Source of the DNA: Camelimonas fluminis
GTDB taxonomy: Bacteria > Pseudomonadota > Alphaproteobacteria > Rhizobiales > Beijerinckiaceae
NCBI RefSeq assembly: GCF_014656355.1
Contig: NZ_BNCG01000004.1
Location: forward strand, 186,001 to 250,000
Direction: 5' to 3'
DNA length: 64,000 nucleotides
Positions 8,682 to 17,384 of the stretch are shown in pieces (the first letter of the stretch is position 1; each line of letters begins with the position of its first letter). The notes beneath the pieces are model-generated. The model searched no databases, had not been told where the DNA came from, and saw nothing but the letters and a program-made list of their open reading frames with translations. The translations under genes were made by a program, and so were the position numbers.

Positions 8682-9500
8682 TCAGTCCGGTCCTGGCCCA
8701 GGGCGGGCGAACAGCCAGCTGTCGCTCTGCTGACCGTTCGCGATCAATTGCGGGTCAGGCGGCGCGCCGTCCATCTGATGTGGCGTCGGGGGATCGATCT
8801 CCTCGCTGCGCCAGCCGGCGAAAGGCGCAAGCGCCAACGCCGTGCGCGCGCGAATGTCGCCTTCTGGCGCTCCGGTTTCCCGCAGGACGCCAGGATGGAA
8901 GGAGACGAGGACGCGGGTCGGTCCGCTCCGTTGCAGCAGCGGCGTCAGCTGCGGCGCCAGGGCGAATTCGCCGCCTTCAATATCAAGCTTGATGAAGAGC
9001 GGCGCATGGGCGGGAACAAGCGCCGCCAGTTGCGCTGGCGTCACGGCGTCGACGGTCCACCGGACGCGCTCCACGTCAGCCTGCTGCGCCAGCAGGGCGC
9101 TGGACATGGAGTCGCCAGGCTTGCGCCGCGCCGCGAGGGTGACGGGCGCTGGCGTCGGGCTGACCGCCCGGTCGATCACCGTGACCCGGGCTGCGAGCGC
9201 CGGATTGGCGGCAAGGTTGCCGCGCAATTCCCGCAGGGCCTGTGCATCAGCTTCGACGGCGATGCAATGCGCGCCCAGCCGCGCCGCCAGCAGGGTCGTG
9301 GGCCCGACCCAGGCGCCCAGGTCAAGAAACCAGCTTTCCGGCTTCACATGCGCGCTGATGGCCGCCAGGGCGCCGGGCTCCCAGGCGCCGGCGCCAACCC
9401 TGGCCCAGAACGTCGGCTTGTCATCGCTGACATGGATCGTGTGGCCCGCCAGCTTGACCTGGCGGACCGGCGTTGCGATGGGAGCGCTCTGGTCCTGCAT
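8682..9500 (-). CDS. FkbM-family methyltransferase
   Basis: A 272-residue SAM-dependent methyltransferase without signal peptide or membrane segment. The SAM motif is FLDLGAWVGPTTLLAARLG, followed by AVEADAQALRELRGNLAAN and the FkbM-type FIKLDIEGGE motif near the middle. FkbM enzymes methylate hydroxyl groups of polyketides, sugars or glycans; the substrate here is unknown. The frame is open 44 codons further upstream, but the ATG at 9500 follows a GGAGAG ribosome site and fits the domain start. It is divergent from the SDR gene. Confidence 0.85.
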   Translation of the reverse strand: MQDQSAPIATPVRQVKLAGHTIHVSDDKPTFWARVGAGAWEPGALAAISAHVKPESWFLDLGAWVGPTTLLAARLGAHCIAVEADAQALRELRGNLAANPALAARVTVIDRAVSPTPAPVTLAARRKPGDSMSSALLAQQADVERVRWTVDAVTPAQLAALVPAHAPLFIKLDIEGGEFALAPQLTPLLQRSGPTRVLVSFHPGVLRETGAPEGDIRARTALALAPFAGWRSEEIDPPTPHQMDGAPPDPQLIANGQQSDSWLFARPGPGPD

Positions 9501-9588
9501 TGGCTCTCCGGCGCCGGCGGATCTGGAAGCGTGACAGCCGGCCGGCCGGTTCGGACCATCACGCGGGAACATCTCAAGGGGAACACCA

Positions 9589-10356
9589 ATGGACCTTGGC
9601 GCGCTCGTCAGCAACAAACATGTCTTCATCACCGGCGCCTCGGGCGGCCTTGGCGCGCATTTCGCGCGGCTTTACGCCTCCTGCGGCGCGGTGGTGACCG
9701 TGGCGGCCCGCAACGCCGGCAAGCTGGCTGAACTGGTGGCCGAGTTGCAGGCGAAGGGCGGGCGGGCGCACGCCGTTTCACTGGACGTCACCAGCGAGGA
9801 ATCGGTCGCCCAGGCATTCGCCGCCGCCGAGGCCGCCCAGGGACCGGTCGACGTGGTTGTCAACAACGCTGGCATTTCGCGGCCGGCGCTGGCCATGGAT
9901 CTGTCGGCGGCGGATTTCGATGAGGTGGTGAACACCAATCTGCGGGGCGCCTGGCTGGTGTGCGCCGAGGCTGGCCGGCGCTGGCGCGATGCGGAGCACG
10001 GCGGCGTTATCGTCAACATCGCCTCGATCACGGGCTATCGCGTCGCCCAGGCCATCCTGCCCTACGCGGCCTCGAAGGCGGCGGTCATCCACATGACCAA
10101 AGCGCTGGCGCTTGAGTGGGCCCGCCATGGCATTCGCGTCAACGCGCTGGCGCCAGGCTATATCCTCACCGATCTCAACCGCGATTTCTTCGAAACCGAG
10201 CCGGGAAAGGCGATGATCCGCCGCGTGCCGATGCGCCGGCTGGGCAAGGAGGCCGACCTCGACGGCGCCATCCTGCTGCTCTCCACCGACGCCTCCAGCT
10301 GGATGACTGGCGAGGTGATCACCGTCGACGGCGGCCATCTGGAATCACCGCTCTGA
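9589..10356 (+). CDS. SDR-family NAD(P)-dependent oxidoreductase
   Basis: A 255-residue classical short-chain dehydrogenase. The Rossmann motif is ITGASGGLGAHFAR (TGxxxGxG), then NNAG, the catalytic Ser in NIASITG, the Tyr-x3-Lys pair in YAASKAA, and WMTGEVITVDGG near the C terminus. The family includes 3-oxoacyl-ACP reductases and many alcohol or sugar dehydrogenases; the substrate cannot be told from sequence. The gene ends at a bidirectional terminator facing meaB. Confidence 0.92.
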   Translation: MDLGALVSNKHVFITGASGGLGAHFARLYASCGAVVTVAARNAGKLAELVAELQAKGGRAHAVSLDVTSEESVAQAFAAAEAAQGPVDVVVNNAGISRPALAMDLSAADFDEVVNTNLRGAWLVCAEAGRRWRDAEHGGVIVNIASITGYRVAQAILPYAASKAAVIHMTKALALEWARHGIRVNALAPGYILTDLNRDFFETEPGKAMIRRVPMRRLGKEADLDGAILLLSTDASSWMTGEVITVDGGHLESPL

Positions 10357-10385
10357 AGCGGCGATCGTCGCCAGCGCCGGATATG

Positions 10386-10413
10386 AAAAAGGGGCCCGCG
10401 CGGCCCCTTTTTT
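10386..10413. terminator. Bidirectional intrinsic terminator
   Basis: An A5 run, a 6-bp GC stem (ggggcc/ggcccc), a 5-base loop and a T6 run. The symmetric A/T flanks let it work on both strands, ending the SDR gene (+) and meaB (-). Confidence 0.9.
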
Positions 10414-10432
10414 GCGCCCGGTTTCGAAAGCC

Positions 10433-11440
10433 TCAGCCCAGACCGGCCAGCTCGCAGATTTCTTCTGCGGCGACTGTGGCCGTCAGCTCGCCGGCGCGCA
10501 CCGCGCCTTCGATCTGCGGCACGCGTTCGCGCACCGCCGGGTCCCGCCGCAGGCGGGCGTGCATGCGCTCCTCCACCAGCGTCCACATCCAGCGCACTTC
10601 CTGGGCGCGGCGCTTGGCCTGCAATTCGCCGGCGGCGTCGAGCTTGCGGCGGTGATCGAGCACGTTCTCCCACATCTTGTCGAGGCCGGTGTTGGCGAGG
10701 CCGGAGATGGTGACCACCGGCGGCGACCAGACCTTCGAGGCCGGCGCGAGAATGTGCAGCGCCGCCAGATACTCGGCGGCGGCGGCCCGGGCGCGCTTCA
10801 GGCCGTCGCCGTCAGCCTTGTTGACGGCGATCATGTCGGCCATCTCGATGATGCCCTTCTTGATGCCCTGCAATTCGTCGCCGGCGCCTGGCAGCATCAG
10901 CACGAGGAAGAAATCGGTCAGATCAGCGACGGTGGTTTCCGACTGGCCGACGCCCACGGTCTCGACGATCACCACGTCGAAGCCGGCGGCCTCGCACAGC
11001 AGGGTGGTTTCGCGGGTCTTGGCGGCGACGCCGCCCAGGGTGCCGGCGCTCGGCGACGGGCGCACGAAGGCGTTGGGATCGATCGCCAGCCGCGCCATGC
11101 GGGTTTTGTCGCCGAGGATCGAGCCGCCAGTGCGGGTGGAGGACGGGTCGACCGCCAGCACCGCCACCTTGTGGCCAGCCTGGGTAAGGTTGGAGCCGAG
11201 CGCGTCGATGGTGGTGGATTTGCCCACGCCAGGCACGCCGGTAACGCCGAGACGGATGGAGCCGCCGGTGCGGGGCATCAATATCTGCAACAGTTGGCGG
11301 GCGGCGAGGCGATGATCTTCCCGGCGTGATTCCACCAGCGTGATGGCGCGCGCCAGCGCGGCGCGGTCGCCGGCGACCAGCCGTTCGGCGAGGTTCGCGA
11401 CGTCAATGGCCGGAGGGCGGGGGGCAATCTGGACGGTCAT
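10433..11440 (-). CDS. meaB: Methylmalonyl-CoA mutase-associated GTPase MeaB
   Basis: A 335-residue G3E-family P-loop GTPase that guards cofactor loading and repair of B12-dependent methylmalonyl-CoA mutase. The Walker A motif is [13 protein letters not shown], followed by [20 protein letters not shown], the Walker B segment [14 protein letters not shown] and the NKAD guanine-specificity motif. The start was set at 11440 (MTVQIAP), behind a GGAG site. The frame continues 22 codons upstream, but that would run into a dispersed repeat. The mutase genes lie about 6 kb downstream on the same strand. Confidence 0.95.
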   Translation of the reverse strand: MTVQIAPRPPAIDVANLAERLVAGDRAALARAITLVESRREDHRLAARQLLQILMPRTGGSIRLGVTGVPGVGKSTTIDALGSNLTQAGHKVAVLAVDPSSTRTGGSILGDKTRMARLAIDPNAFVRPSPSAGTLGGVAAKTRETTLLCEAAGFDVVIVETVGVGQSETTVADLTDFFLVLMLPGAGDELQGIKKGIIEMADMIAVNKADGDGLKRARAAAAEYLAALHILAPASKVWSPPVVTISGLANTGLDKMWENVLDHRRKLDAAGELQAKRRAQEVRWMWTLVEERMHARLRRDPAVRERVPQIEGAVRAGELTATVAAEEICELAGLG

Positions 11441-11452
11441 GTTCGCTCCGGG

Positions 11453-11510
11453 AGCATTTTCCAGCGGGTCTACGCCGCCCTGCGTCAGGAAAATGCGCCA
11501 AATCAAAAAA
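11453..11510. repeat. Dispersed palindromic repeat, copy A
   Basis: A 9-bp perfect inverted repeat (gcattttcc at 11454 and ggaaaatgc at 11488) followed by gcgccaaatcaaaa. The same design recurs at 39679, 46387 and 53047. It lies in the 339-base gap between meaB and the Tat-exported hydrolase gene, which holds no gene. Confidence 0.75.
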
Positions 11511-11588
11511 GGCAGAGTAGGTTCTGGTTCAGTTGATCGGGGTCCCGGGAGAAAGGGGACAGGCCAACATTCACCCCATTTCGCTTTT

Positions 11589-11618
11589 GTTCATGTCGTT
11601 CTGGTTCATGTCGTTCTT
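11589..11618. repeat. 15-bp tandem duplication
   Basis: Two adjacent copies of gttcatgtcgttctg (last base differs in the second). It is intergenic, upstream of the DUF900 hydrolase gene. Confidence 0.8.
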
Positions 11619-11779
11619 CAGTCGCAACAGCGTCGGGCGCCGGCGCCTGAAGCAGCCATAACCCGGTGGATTGATTCCGGCCAGCCCGCCAGACGCCGTT
11701 CGGAGGCCAGCGGCGCCATGATGGCGCCCACATGCTGGCGCGTTGTGCGCCGCTTCCGATTCAACTGCACCGAATTGTC

Positions 11780-12769
11780 ATGACCGATCCGCTCCGCATC
11801 AATCGCCGCAATCTGCTCGCGCTCGCCGGCGGCGCGCTGGCTGGTCTCGCCATGGCCCGCCCGGCTCTGGCGGCAGAAGGCGATGCGGACGTTTACGTCG
11901 TCACCAACCGCAAGCCGGTGGAGGGCGCCGAGGAGCGCCCCTGGTTCAGCTGGCAGCGCTCCGGCGGCACCCGCGTCGTCAAGGCGGTGCTGAAGGACAG
12001 CGGCAAGTCCCTGCTGGGCAGGGCGGTCTCGACCGTGACCGGCCGCTGGAGCCTGGTGAGCGTCGAGGGGCTGGGGCCGAACGATCCCGTCGCCACCCTG
12101 GCCGGCGCCGTGGCGGGCCATGACCTGCTGTTCTACGTTCACGGCTACAAGACCTCATTCGAAACCAGCGTGCTGGACGCCCATGAACTGGCGAGCGGCG
12201 TTGATTTCGACGGGCAGACCGTCGCCTTCTCCTGGCCGTCGAAAGACGCGCTGATTGACTATGGCTACGACCGTGAAAGCGCCATGTGGTCGCGTGACGC
12301 CCTGCAGGACGTGTTCGAGGCGCTGGGCCGCAGCCCCAGCGGCGGCAAGCTCAACATCATCGCCCATTCCATGGGCGCGTTGCTGACCCTGGAGACCCTG
12401 CGCCAGCTCTGGGCGCTCAGCGGCTCCACCGATCTTGCCGCCCGCATCGGCGCCATCGTGCTGGCGGCGCCGGATATCGACGTGGACCTGTTCGCCACCT
12501 CGCTGAAGCGCATCGGGCCGCTGGCCTCGCATATCACGGTGATCGGCTCGACGAAGGACCGGGCGCTGGCGGTCTCCGGCCAGCTCGCCGGCGGCGTCTC
12601 GCGGGTTGGCGCCTCCGTGCGCGCCCAGCTCGAACCGCTGGGCGTCAAGGTGGTGGACGCCTCAGATTATGGCTGGGGCGTCATTGGCCACGACGTGTTC
12701 CTGTCCAACAAGGACGTGCGCGCCGTGGTGCGCCGCGCCATCGATCGCGGCGCAAGAGCCCAGGATTGA
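11780..12769 (+). CDS. Exported alpha/beta hydrolase (DUF900 type)
   Basis: A 329-residue protein starting with a probable twin-arginine signal (INRRNLLALAGGALAG, cleavage near ALAA). The DUF900-type alpha/beta hydrolase core has FYVHGYKTSFE at the oxyanion hole and the nucleophile elbow IAHSMG. Later come AAPDIDVDLF and a C-terminal histidine region (GHDVFLSNKDVR). It is predicted to act in the periplasm; the substrate is unknown. The frame is open 16 codons upstream, but the ATG at 11780 places the signal peptide correctly. It is convergent with the alkaline phosphatase gene. Confidence 0.82.
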   Translation: MTDPLRINRRNLLALAGGALAGLAMARPALAAEGDADVYVVTNRKPVEGAEERPWFSWQRSGGTRVVKAVLKDSGKSLLGRAVSTVTGRWSLVSVEGLGPNDPVATLAGAVAGHDLLFYVHGYKTSFETSVLDAHELASGVDFDGQTVAFSWPSKDALIDYGYDRESAMWSRDALQDVFEALGRSPSGGKLNIIAHSMGALLTLETLRQLWALSGSTDLAARIGAIVLAAPDIDVDLFATSLKRIGPLASHITVIGSTKDRALAVSGQLAGGVSRVGASVRAQLEPLGVKVVDASDYGWGVIGHDVFLSNKDVRAVVRRAIDRGARAQD

Positions 12770-12818
12770 CGATCAGGCAGGGCAGGCAAGGCGACAAGGC
12801 GGGGCTGGACGGATGGGC

Positions 12819-14351
12819 TTATTTGCCCGGCTGCTGCGTGTTTTCCGTCCCGCTCGGGGCCTTGTCTTGGCCAAGGCCTGATGCGTAGGCCATGACGTGG
12901 AAGATCACGTTCTGCTCCATGACGCCCTGGAACAGGTGCGCCCAGGGGCCGCCGGCATAGATCGCCACGTCGTCGCCGCCATGGGTTTCCGATTTCAATG
13001 GAACCAGCGCCTGCTGCCGGTGGTCGGGATCGCTGGTCTTGTTGGCGTCCAGCTCCTCGCGCGCCGCCGGCTGGCTGGAGCCCGGACCATTCATGTAACC
13101 CAGCGTGCTGTACGGCTTGCCGTCGGCGCCCTTGCCGGCGAGGCCCATCACCGGATTGCCGCGCGGCGGGTAGCCGGCCATGGTGAATACGTGGCTATGG
13201 TCGGCGGTGACCACCACGAGGGTCTCGTCAAGCTTCACCTTGTCCAGCGCCGTCTTCACCGCCGCGTCCAGGGCGATTGTGTCGGTGAGCGCCCGCCAGG
13301 CGTTGCCGGCGTGGTGCGCGTGGTCGATGCGGCCGGCCTCGACCATCAGCACGAAGCCATTCTCATTCTTCGACAGGATGTCGATGGCCTTGCCTGTCAT
13401 CTCGGCCAGCGACGGTTCGCCGGCCCTGTCCCTGGTCCGGTCGACCTCATATTGCATGTGGCTGGGCTGGAACAGGCCGAGCAGCCGCCCGGTGTTGGCC
13501 GGGTCGGCGGCGTCGAACCCGGCCTGGTTCCACACATAAACGGCGTCATTTCGTCTGCGCCGCCATTCCTCGACCAAATTGCGGCCGTCGGCGCGGGCGC
13601 CCGTGCGTTTCCGGTCTTCCGGATCCGGCGTTTCCTTCGGCAGGAAGTTGGCGCGACCGCCGCCCAGCATCACCTCGAAGCCGTCGCCAGCCGGCCATTC
13701 GATCATCTGCGCGGCGATATCCTTGCAGCCCTTGGCCTTTTCCGCCGCCGGAACCTCCGTGTCGTTCTCCCAGTCGCGGTCGGCCGATTTGGCGTAAGCG
13801 GCGGCCGGCGTGGCATGGGTGAGGCGGGCGGTGGAGACAATGCCGGTGGCGCGCCCGTCCTGTTCCGCCAGTTCGAAGAGGGTGGTGACCGCCGCCGCCT
13901 TCTGGCTGTCGCAATCGCCGCGGCGGATCTGCCGGGTGACGCCAAGCGTGCCGTTCACCGATTTGACGCCGGAAACCAGCGCCGTGGCGGTGGGGGCTGA
14001 ATCCGCCACCTGGGCGTCATGGGTCCAGGTTTTGGAGAGCGCCACGTTCGGCAGCCGGCGCTCGAAGGTGAGCCAGTTGCTCTCACCGTCAACGCCGCGC
14101 CGCTGTCCTTCCAGAATGCGCGAGGCCGTCACCGTGGGCACGGACATGCCGTCGCCAATGAACAGGATGACGTTGCGGGCGCGGCCCTGCACGGGCTTGC
14201 GGGCAAGGATGCCCTGCAGATCCCGTCGCGCCGCCTGAAAATAGCTGTCGCTTGCCTGGTTCACTGGCGTTTCGCCGGCGGCAAGCGGCGCGGACTGGAA
14301 GCCAATGCCAGCGACCGCCACAGCCGTCGCTACCCAGAATGTCCGCCTCAT
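12819..14351 (-). CDS. Periplasmic alkaline phosphatase
   Basis: A 510-residue PhoA-superfamily metallo-phosphomonoesterase with a signal peptide (residues 1-25). The metal-binding ILFIGDGMS (Asp67) and the nucleophile motif DSAPTATAL (Ser118) are present. Further metal ligands lie in EAGRIDHAHHAGN, TADHSHVF and SETHGGDDVA. It releases phosphate from organic phosphomonoesters in the periplasm and is normally induced by phosphate starvation; no PHO box was recognised with confidence. It is divergent from a periplasmic 2H-phosphoesterase-like gene. Confidence 0.95.
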   Translation of the reverse strand: MRRTFWVATAVAVAGIGFQSAPLAAGETPVNQASDSYFQAARRDLQGILARKPVQGRARNVILFIGDGMSVPTVTASRILEGQRRGVDGESNWLTFERRLPNVALSKTWTHDAQVADSAPTATALVSGVKSVNGTLGVTRQIRRGDCDSQKAAAVTTLFELAEQDGRATGIVSTARLTHATPAAAYAKSADRDWENDTEVPAAEKAKGCKDIAAQMIEWPAGDGFEVMLGGGRANFLPKETPDPEDRKRTGARADGRNLVEEWRRRRNDAVYVWNQAGFDAADPANTGRLLGLFQPSHMQYEVDRTRDRAGEPSLAEMTGKAIDILSKNENGFVLMVEAGRIDHAHHAGNAWRALTDTIALDAAVKTALDKVKLDETLVVVTADHSHVFTMAGYPPRGNPVMGLAGKGADGKPYSTLGYMNGPGSSQPAAREELDANKTSDPDHRQQALVPLKSETHGGDDVAIYAGGPWAHLFQGVMEQNVIFHVMAYASGLGQDKAPSGTENTQQPGK

Positions 14352-14518
14352 GCCGTGTGTCCCGATGTTGTTGGTTCTGGGGGATTGTTACCCCGTCAGG
14401 TCACAGAATTGTTGCGAAAGTCACAGGAGCAACGGCCGTCATCTGGCTTTTGTACGCGCGTGCTCCTTCTCGCTCGCAGGTGAACGCGATTCGCCGCCAG
14501 AAAAATGGGGAATGGGAC

Positions 14519-15406
14519 ATGCGGAACAGGTTTGCAGGTATGGGCGCGTTGCTGGCCATGACGGCGATTGCCGGCCTTGCGGCGGCGCCGGCTTTGGCCG
14601 CGGATGGGAACGCTGGTCAGATCGACAACAGCGCCATTGGTCAGGAGGCGTTCCGGCCGCACGTCCGCACCTGGGGGCTGGTGTTCACGCTGCCGGAAGC
14701 CGTCGTCGGCAAGCTCAACGCCACGGTCGCCGGTCCGCTGAAGGAGCAGCTGCTCGCTCTCGGGCTGGAGACGGAAGCCATCCGCTCCAACATTCCCCAC
14801 GTCACCGTGGTCCACATTCATAACCCGGATGAGAAAACCCCGGAGCGCATGCTGGCGGCCTTGCCCAGGCCGCCGGCCCCCGTGCAGGTGCAACTGAAGA
14901 AATTCTATACGACCGAGGCGGCCAAGGGCGCGGGCAGCCCCTGGTGGCTGGATCTGGGCGTCGTGAAAGAAGGCCCGGGGTATGAAACCCTGATGGCTTA
15001 CAACACTGCGGCGACAGCCGCTCTGGCGCCCTTGCGCGATGGTCCGCTGCCGCGGGTCACTGGCCCGGTCTATGCGAAGATGGGCGAGGCCGGCAAGGAA
15101 CTGGTGCGCACAGTGGGCGTCAGCGGCGTCAATGTGACGAAGGACGGCAAGGAAGCCCGGACGCACAACCCGCACAACACGCTGGTTTACAGCACGAAGC
15201 CATTCACCCCGGCGATTAACGCGACGATGGACGGTCTCGCCGCCCACTTCAACGCCATCCTTCCCGAAGGCGTCCCCACGACGTTCGACACCGTGTCGAT
15301 CGTCGAGTTGGGCTTCTCCGGCAACGTTACCCGGGAAGTCTACCGCATCAACCTGGAGGACGGCTCGGTGCGCGACATCGCCTCAGGTGAAATCGTCAAG
15401 CGCTGA
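14519..15406 (+). CDS. Periplasmic 2H-phosphoesterase-like protein
   Basis: A 295-residue exported protein with a signal peptide ending near ALAA (residue 28). Two His-x-Thr-x motifs are present: HVTV at 94-97 (IPHVTVVHI) and HNTL at 219-222 (NPHNTLVYS), each in a predicted beta strand. Twin HxTx motifs define the 2H phosphoesterases (2'-5' RNA ligase, cyclic phosphodiesterases), which open 2',3'-cyclic phosphates. The assignment rests on the motifs and is not certain. It is divergent from the alkaline phosphatase gene, with about 170 bases between them. The start was chosen for the signal peptide and the GGGGAAT site. Confidence 0.7.
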   Translation: MRNRFAGMGALLAMTAIAGLAAAPALAADGNAGQIDNSAIGQEAFRPHVRTWGLVFTLPEAVVGKLNATVAGPLKEQLLALGLETEAIRSNIPHVTVVHIHNPDEKTPERMLAALPRPPAPVQVQLKKFYTTEAAKGAGSPWWLDLGVVKEGPGYETLMAYNTAATAALAPLRDGPLPRVTGPVYAKMGEAGKELVRTVGVSGVNVTKDGKEARTHNPHNTLVYSTKPFTPAINATMDGLAAHFNAILPEGVPTTFDTVSIVELGFSGNVTREVYRINLEDGSVRDIASGEIVKR

Positions 15407-15434
15407 GGCCTGGCGAGGGCCTTGCGCAGACGGG

Positions 15435-15460
15435 AAGGGCGCGGATCATCCGCGCCCTTT
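15435..15460. terminator. Bidirectional terminator hairpin
   Basis: A perfect 11-bp stem (aagggcgcgga/tccgcgccctt) with a 3-base loop and short A/T flanks lies between the convergent 2H-like gene (+) and P450 gene (-). Confidence 0.75.
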
Positions 15461-15479
15461 CGTCGTGCTGCGCGAACTG

Positions 15480-16937
15480 TCAGACCCCGGCGTCGCCCGA
15501 CGGCTTCAGCCGCATTGGCATGCCGCCGCGCGGGCGCAGGGTGATGCGCAGTTGCGGCTCCGGCGTCATGGGAATTTCCGGCTCGGGCGCGAAACGGCGG
15601 GCGAGGGTGGCCAGAATGGCGACGCCCTCCAGGATGGCGAACATCATGCCGATGCAGATGCGCGGGCCGCCGCCGAAAGGCATGAACGCATGGCGCGGTC
15701 GCGCCTTCACCGCTTCCGGTGCGAAGTGATCCGGATTGAACGCGTCGGGCTGCTCCCACAGGGTCCGGTGGCGGTGGATGGCGTGAATCGGGAAAATCAG
15801 CGCCTCGCCCTTCAGCACAGGCTCGGCGCCGAGGGTCGTGTCTTCTGTCGCCGAACGCACGATGACGGCGGCCGGTGGGTAAAGCCGCATGGCCTCCTGC
15901 AGCACCTGCCGCGTGAAAACCAGCTGGTCGATATTCTCCGGCGTGACGCCATTGGGCGCCACCGCCTCCACCTCGGCCCGCAGTCGCGCCGCCGCTTTCG
16001 GATACTGGCTGAGCAGCCAGAACGACCAGGTGAGCGCCAGGGCGGTGGTTTCATGCCCGGCGGCGATGAAGGTAAGCAGATTGTCGATGATCTGCTCGTC
16101 TGTCATCTGCTGGCCGGTTTCCGGATCAGCAGCTTCCAGCATCAGGCTGGTGAGATCGGCGTCCCGTCCCACGCCGCTGGCGGCGCGGCGCGCGTCGATG
16201 GCCGCCTGCATGCAGCCGCGCAGATACTCGCGGCCAGCGGCGGCGCGCCGGCTGCCAGGATACGGCATCCATTTGGGCGCGCCCAGCAACGACAGCGCCA
16301 GCGGCCAGCCGATGCTGTCAAGTGAATCGGTGATGGCTTCGGCGACGCGCTCCACGTCCATGTCAGGAGCGCCGGAGAGCATGGTTTCGGCAATGACGTC
16401 GAAGGTGGTCCGCATCATTTCATGGGCGACGTCGACGCGCTGGTCCTGCTGTCCGGCCCAGCGCTCCGCCGTAGCCTCCGCTGCGCGGATCATCGCCGGG
16501 ACCATGCCCATCACCCGGTCATGACGGAACACCGGGGCGGCCAGCCGGCGCTGCCAGCGCCAGTGCGCGCCATTGGAGGTGAGAATGCCCTCGCCAAGCG
16601 CTGGCCCGAGGGTGCGGCGCATTACCTTGTCCTTGACGAAGATGTCGGCCTTCTCGACCAGCGCCTCGTGCACCAGCTCCGGCGCCATGACGAACAGGCA
16701 GGGGCGGCCCACCTGGGACGATCTCAGCAGCGGCGCTTCGTACACCTCCGGAGGCCAGCCTTCGATCGGGTTGCTGATCATGGTGCGCAGGATGGTCAGG
16801 GTTCCTGGCAATCGCGCCGGGCGCGCGGCCCGCACGCCAGCGGCCGAGTGGCGGGCCGTGGGGCGCGCCGCTTCCCTGGCGCTTCCAGCCTCAGGCCCGT
16901 TGCCTCGGTTTCCCATGCCGGTGCTCATCTGCGTCAT
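15480..16937 (-). CDS. Cytochrome P450
   Basis: A 485-residue soluble bacterial P450 without a membrane anchor. The I-helix oxygen-activation motif is FIAAGHETTALA, the K-helix ExxR is in EAMRLYPPA, and the heme-binding loop is FGGGPRICIGM with the axial cysteine. The N-terminal 45 residues are Ala/Arg-rich and probably disordered. No ferredoxin or reductase gene adjoins it, so the redox partner is encoded elsewhere. The substrate is unknown; overall layout resembles fatty-acid or terpene-type monooxygenases. Confidence 0.93.
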   Translation of the reverse strand: MTQMSTGMGNRGNGPEAGSAREAARPTARHSAAGVRAARPARLPGTLTILRTMISNPIEGWPPEVYEAPLLRSSQVGRPCLFVMAPELVHEALVEKADIFVKDKVMRRTLGPALGEGILTSNGAHWRWQRRLAAPVFRHDRVMGMVPAMIRAAEATAERWAGQQDQRVDVAHEMMRTTFDVIAETMLSGAPDMDVERVAEAITDSLDSIGWPLALSLLGAPKWMPYPGSRRAAAGREYLRGCMQAAIDARRAASGVGRDADLTSLMLEAADPETGQQMTDEQIIDNLLTFIAAGHETTALALTWSFWLLSQYPKAAARLRAEVEAVAPNGVTPENIDQLVFTRQVLQEAMRLYPPAAVIVRSATEDTTLGAEPVLKGEALIFPIHAIHRHRTLWEQPDAFNPDHFAPEAVKARPRHAFMPFGGGPRICIGMMFAILEGVAILATLARRFAPEPEIPMTPEPQLRITLRPRGGMPMRLKPSGDAGV

Positions 16938-17384
16938 GTCCCTGTCATCGGTCCCTGACCGGGACCTGCTCCATCATTCCGGGCCTGCAAGCCGGTTCCT
17001 GGAAAGCAGGCGTCGCTTTGGGGAAAATGTCCTGGCCGTCCCTTCGGGCGCCACCATGACGATATCATGACGGGCGGCCGCGAATGCGTGGTTGGCCTGT
17101 TGTATTACTAAATAAAAACAGTGCGTTGCGTCTGTTTCATGAATCTGGCTGGCGCCTGGGATGCCCTGCCGCCATGGTCTGGCGCGCCCTCGTCCCTGGA
17201 CTGGGCCAGCGCAATGATCGCTTCAGGAAACCACAATCAAAACAGTCGTCTGGCAGACAATCCGGAATCAATCTGTGCGCGGTTCAGGCGAGGAGCGGAA
17301 GACCTGCGGCTGGTCCTTCAGCGCAAACGCCGCGACCCCTGCAGGAGCCGCGGCGCCGGGATATTCGGCGGAAAGATCGGCCGC
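16938..17384. other. Intergenic region mutB to P450
   Basis: About 450 bases without a supported gene. A small AT-rich patch (17100-17125) is the only departure from the GC-rich background. No terminator was recognised after mutB. Confidence 0.45.

Noticed and set aside
12897-14000. 367-codon + strand frame
   Set aside because: Antisense to the alkaline phosphatase gene, which has clear catalytic motifs.
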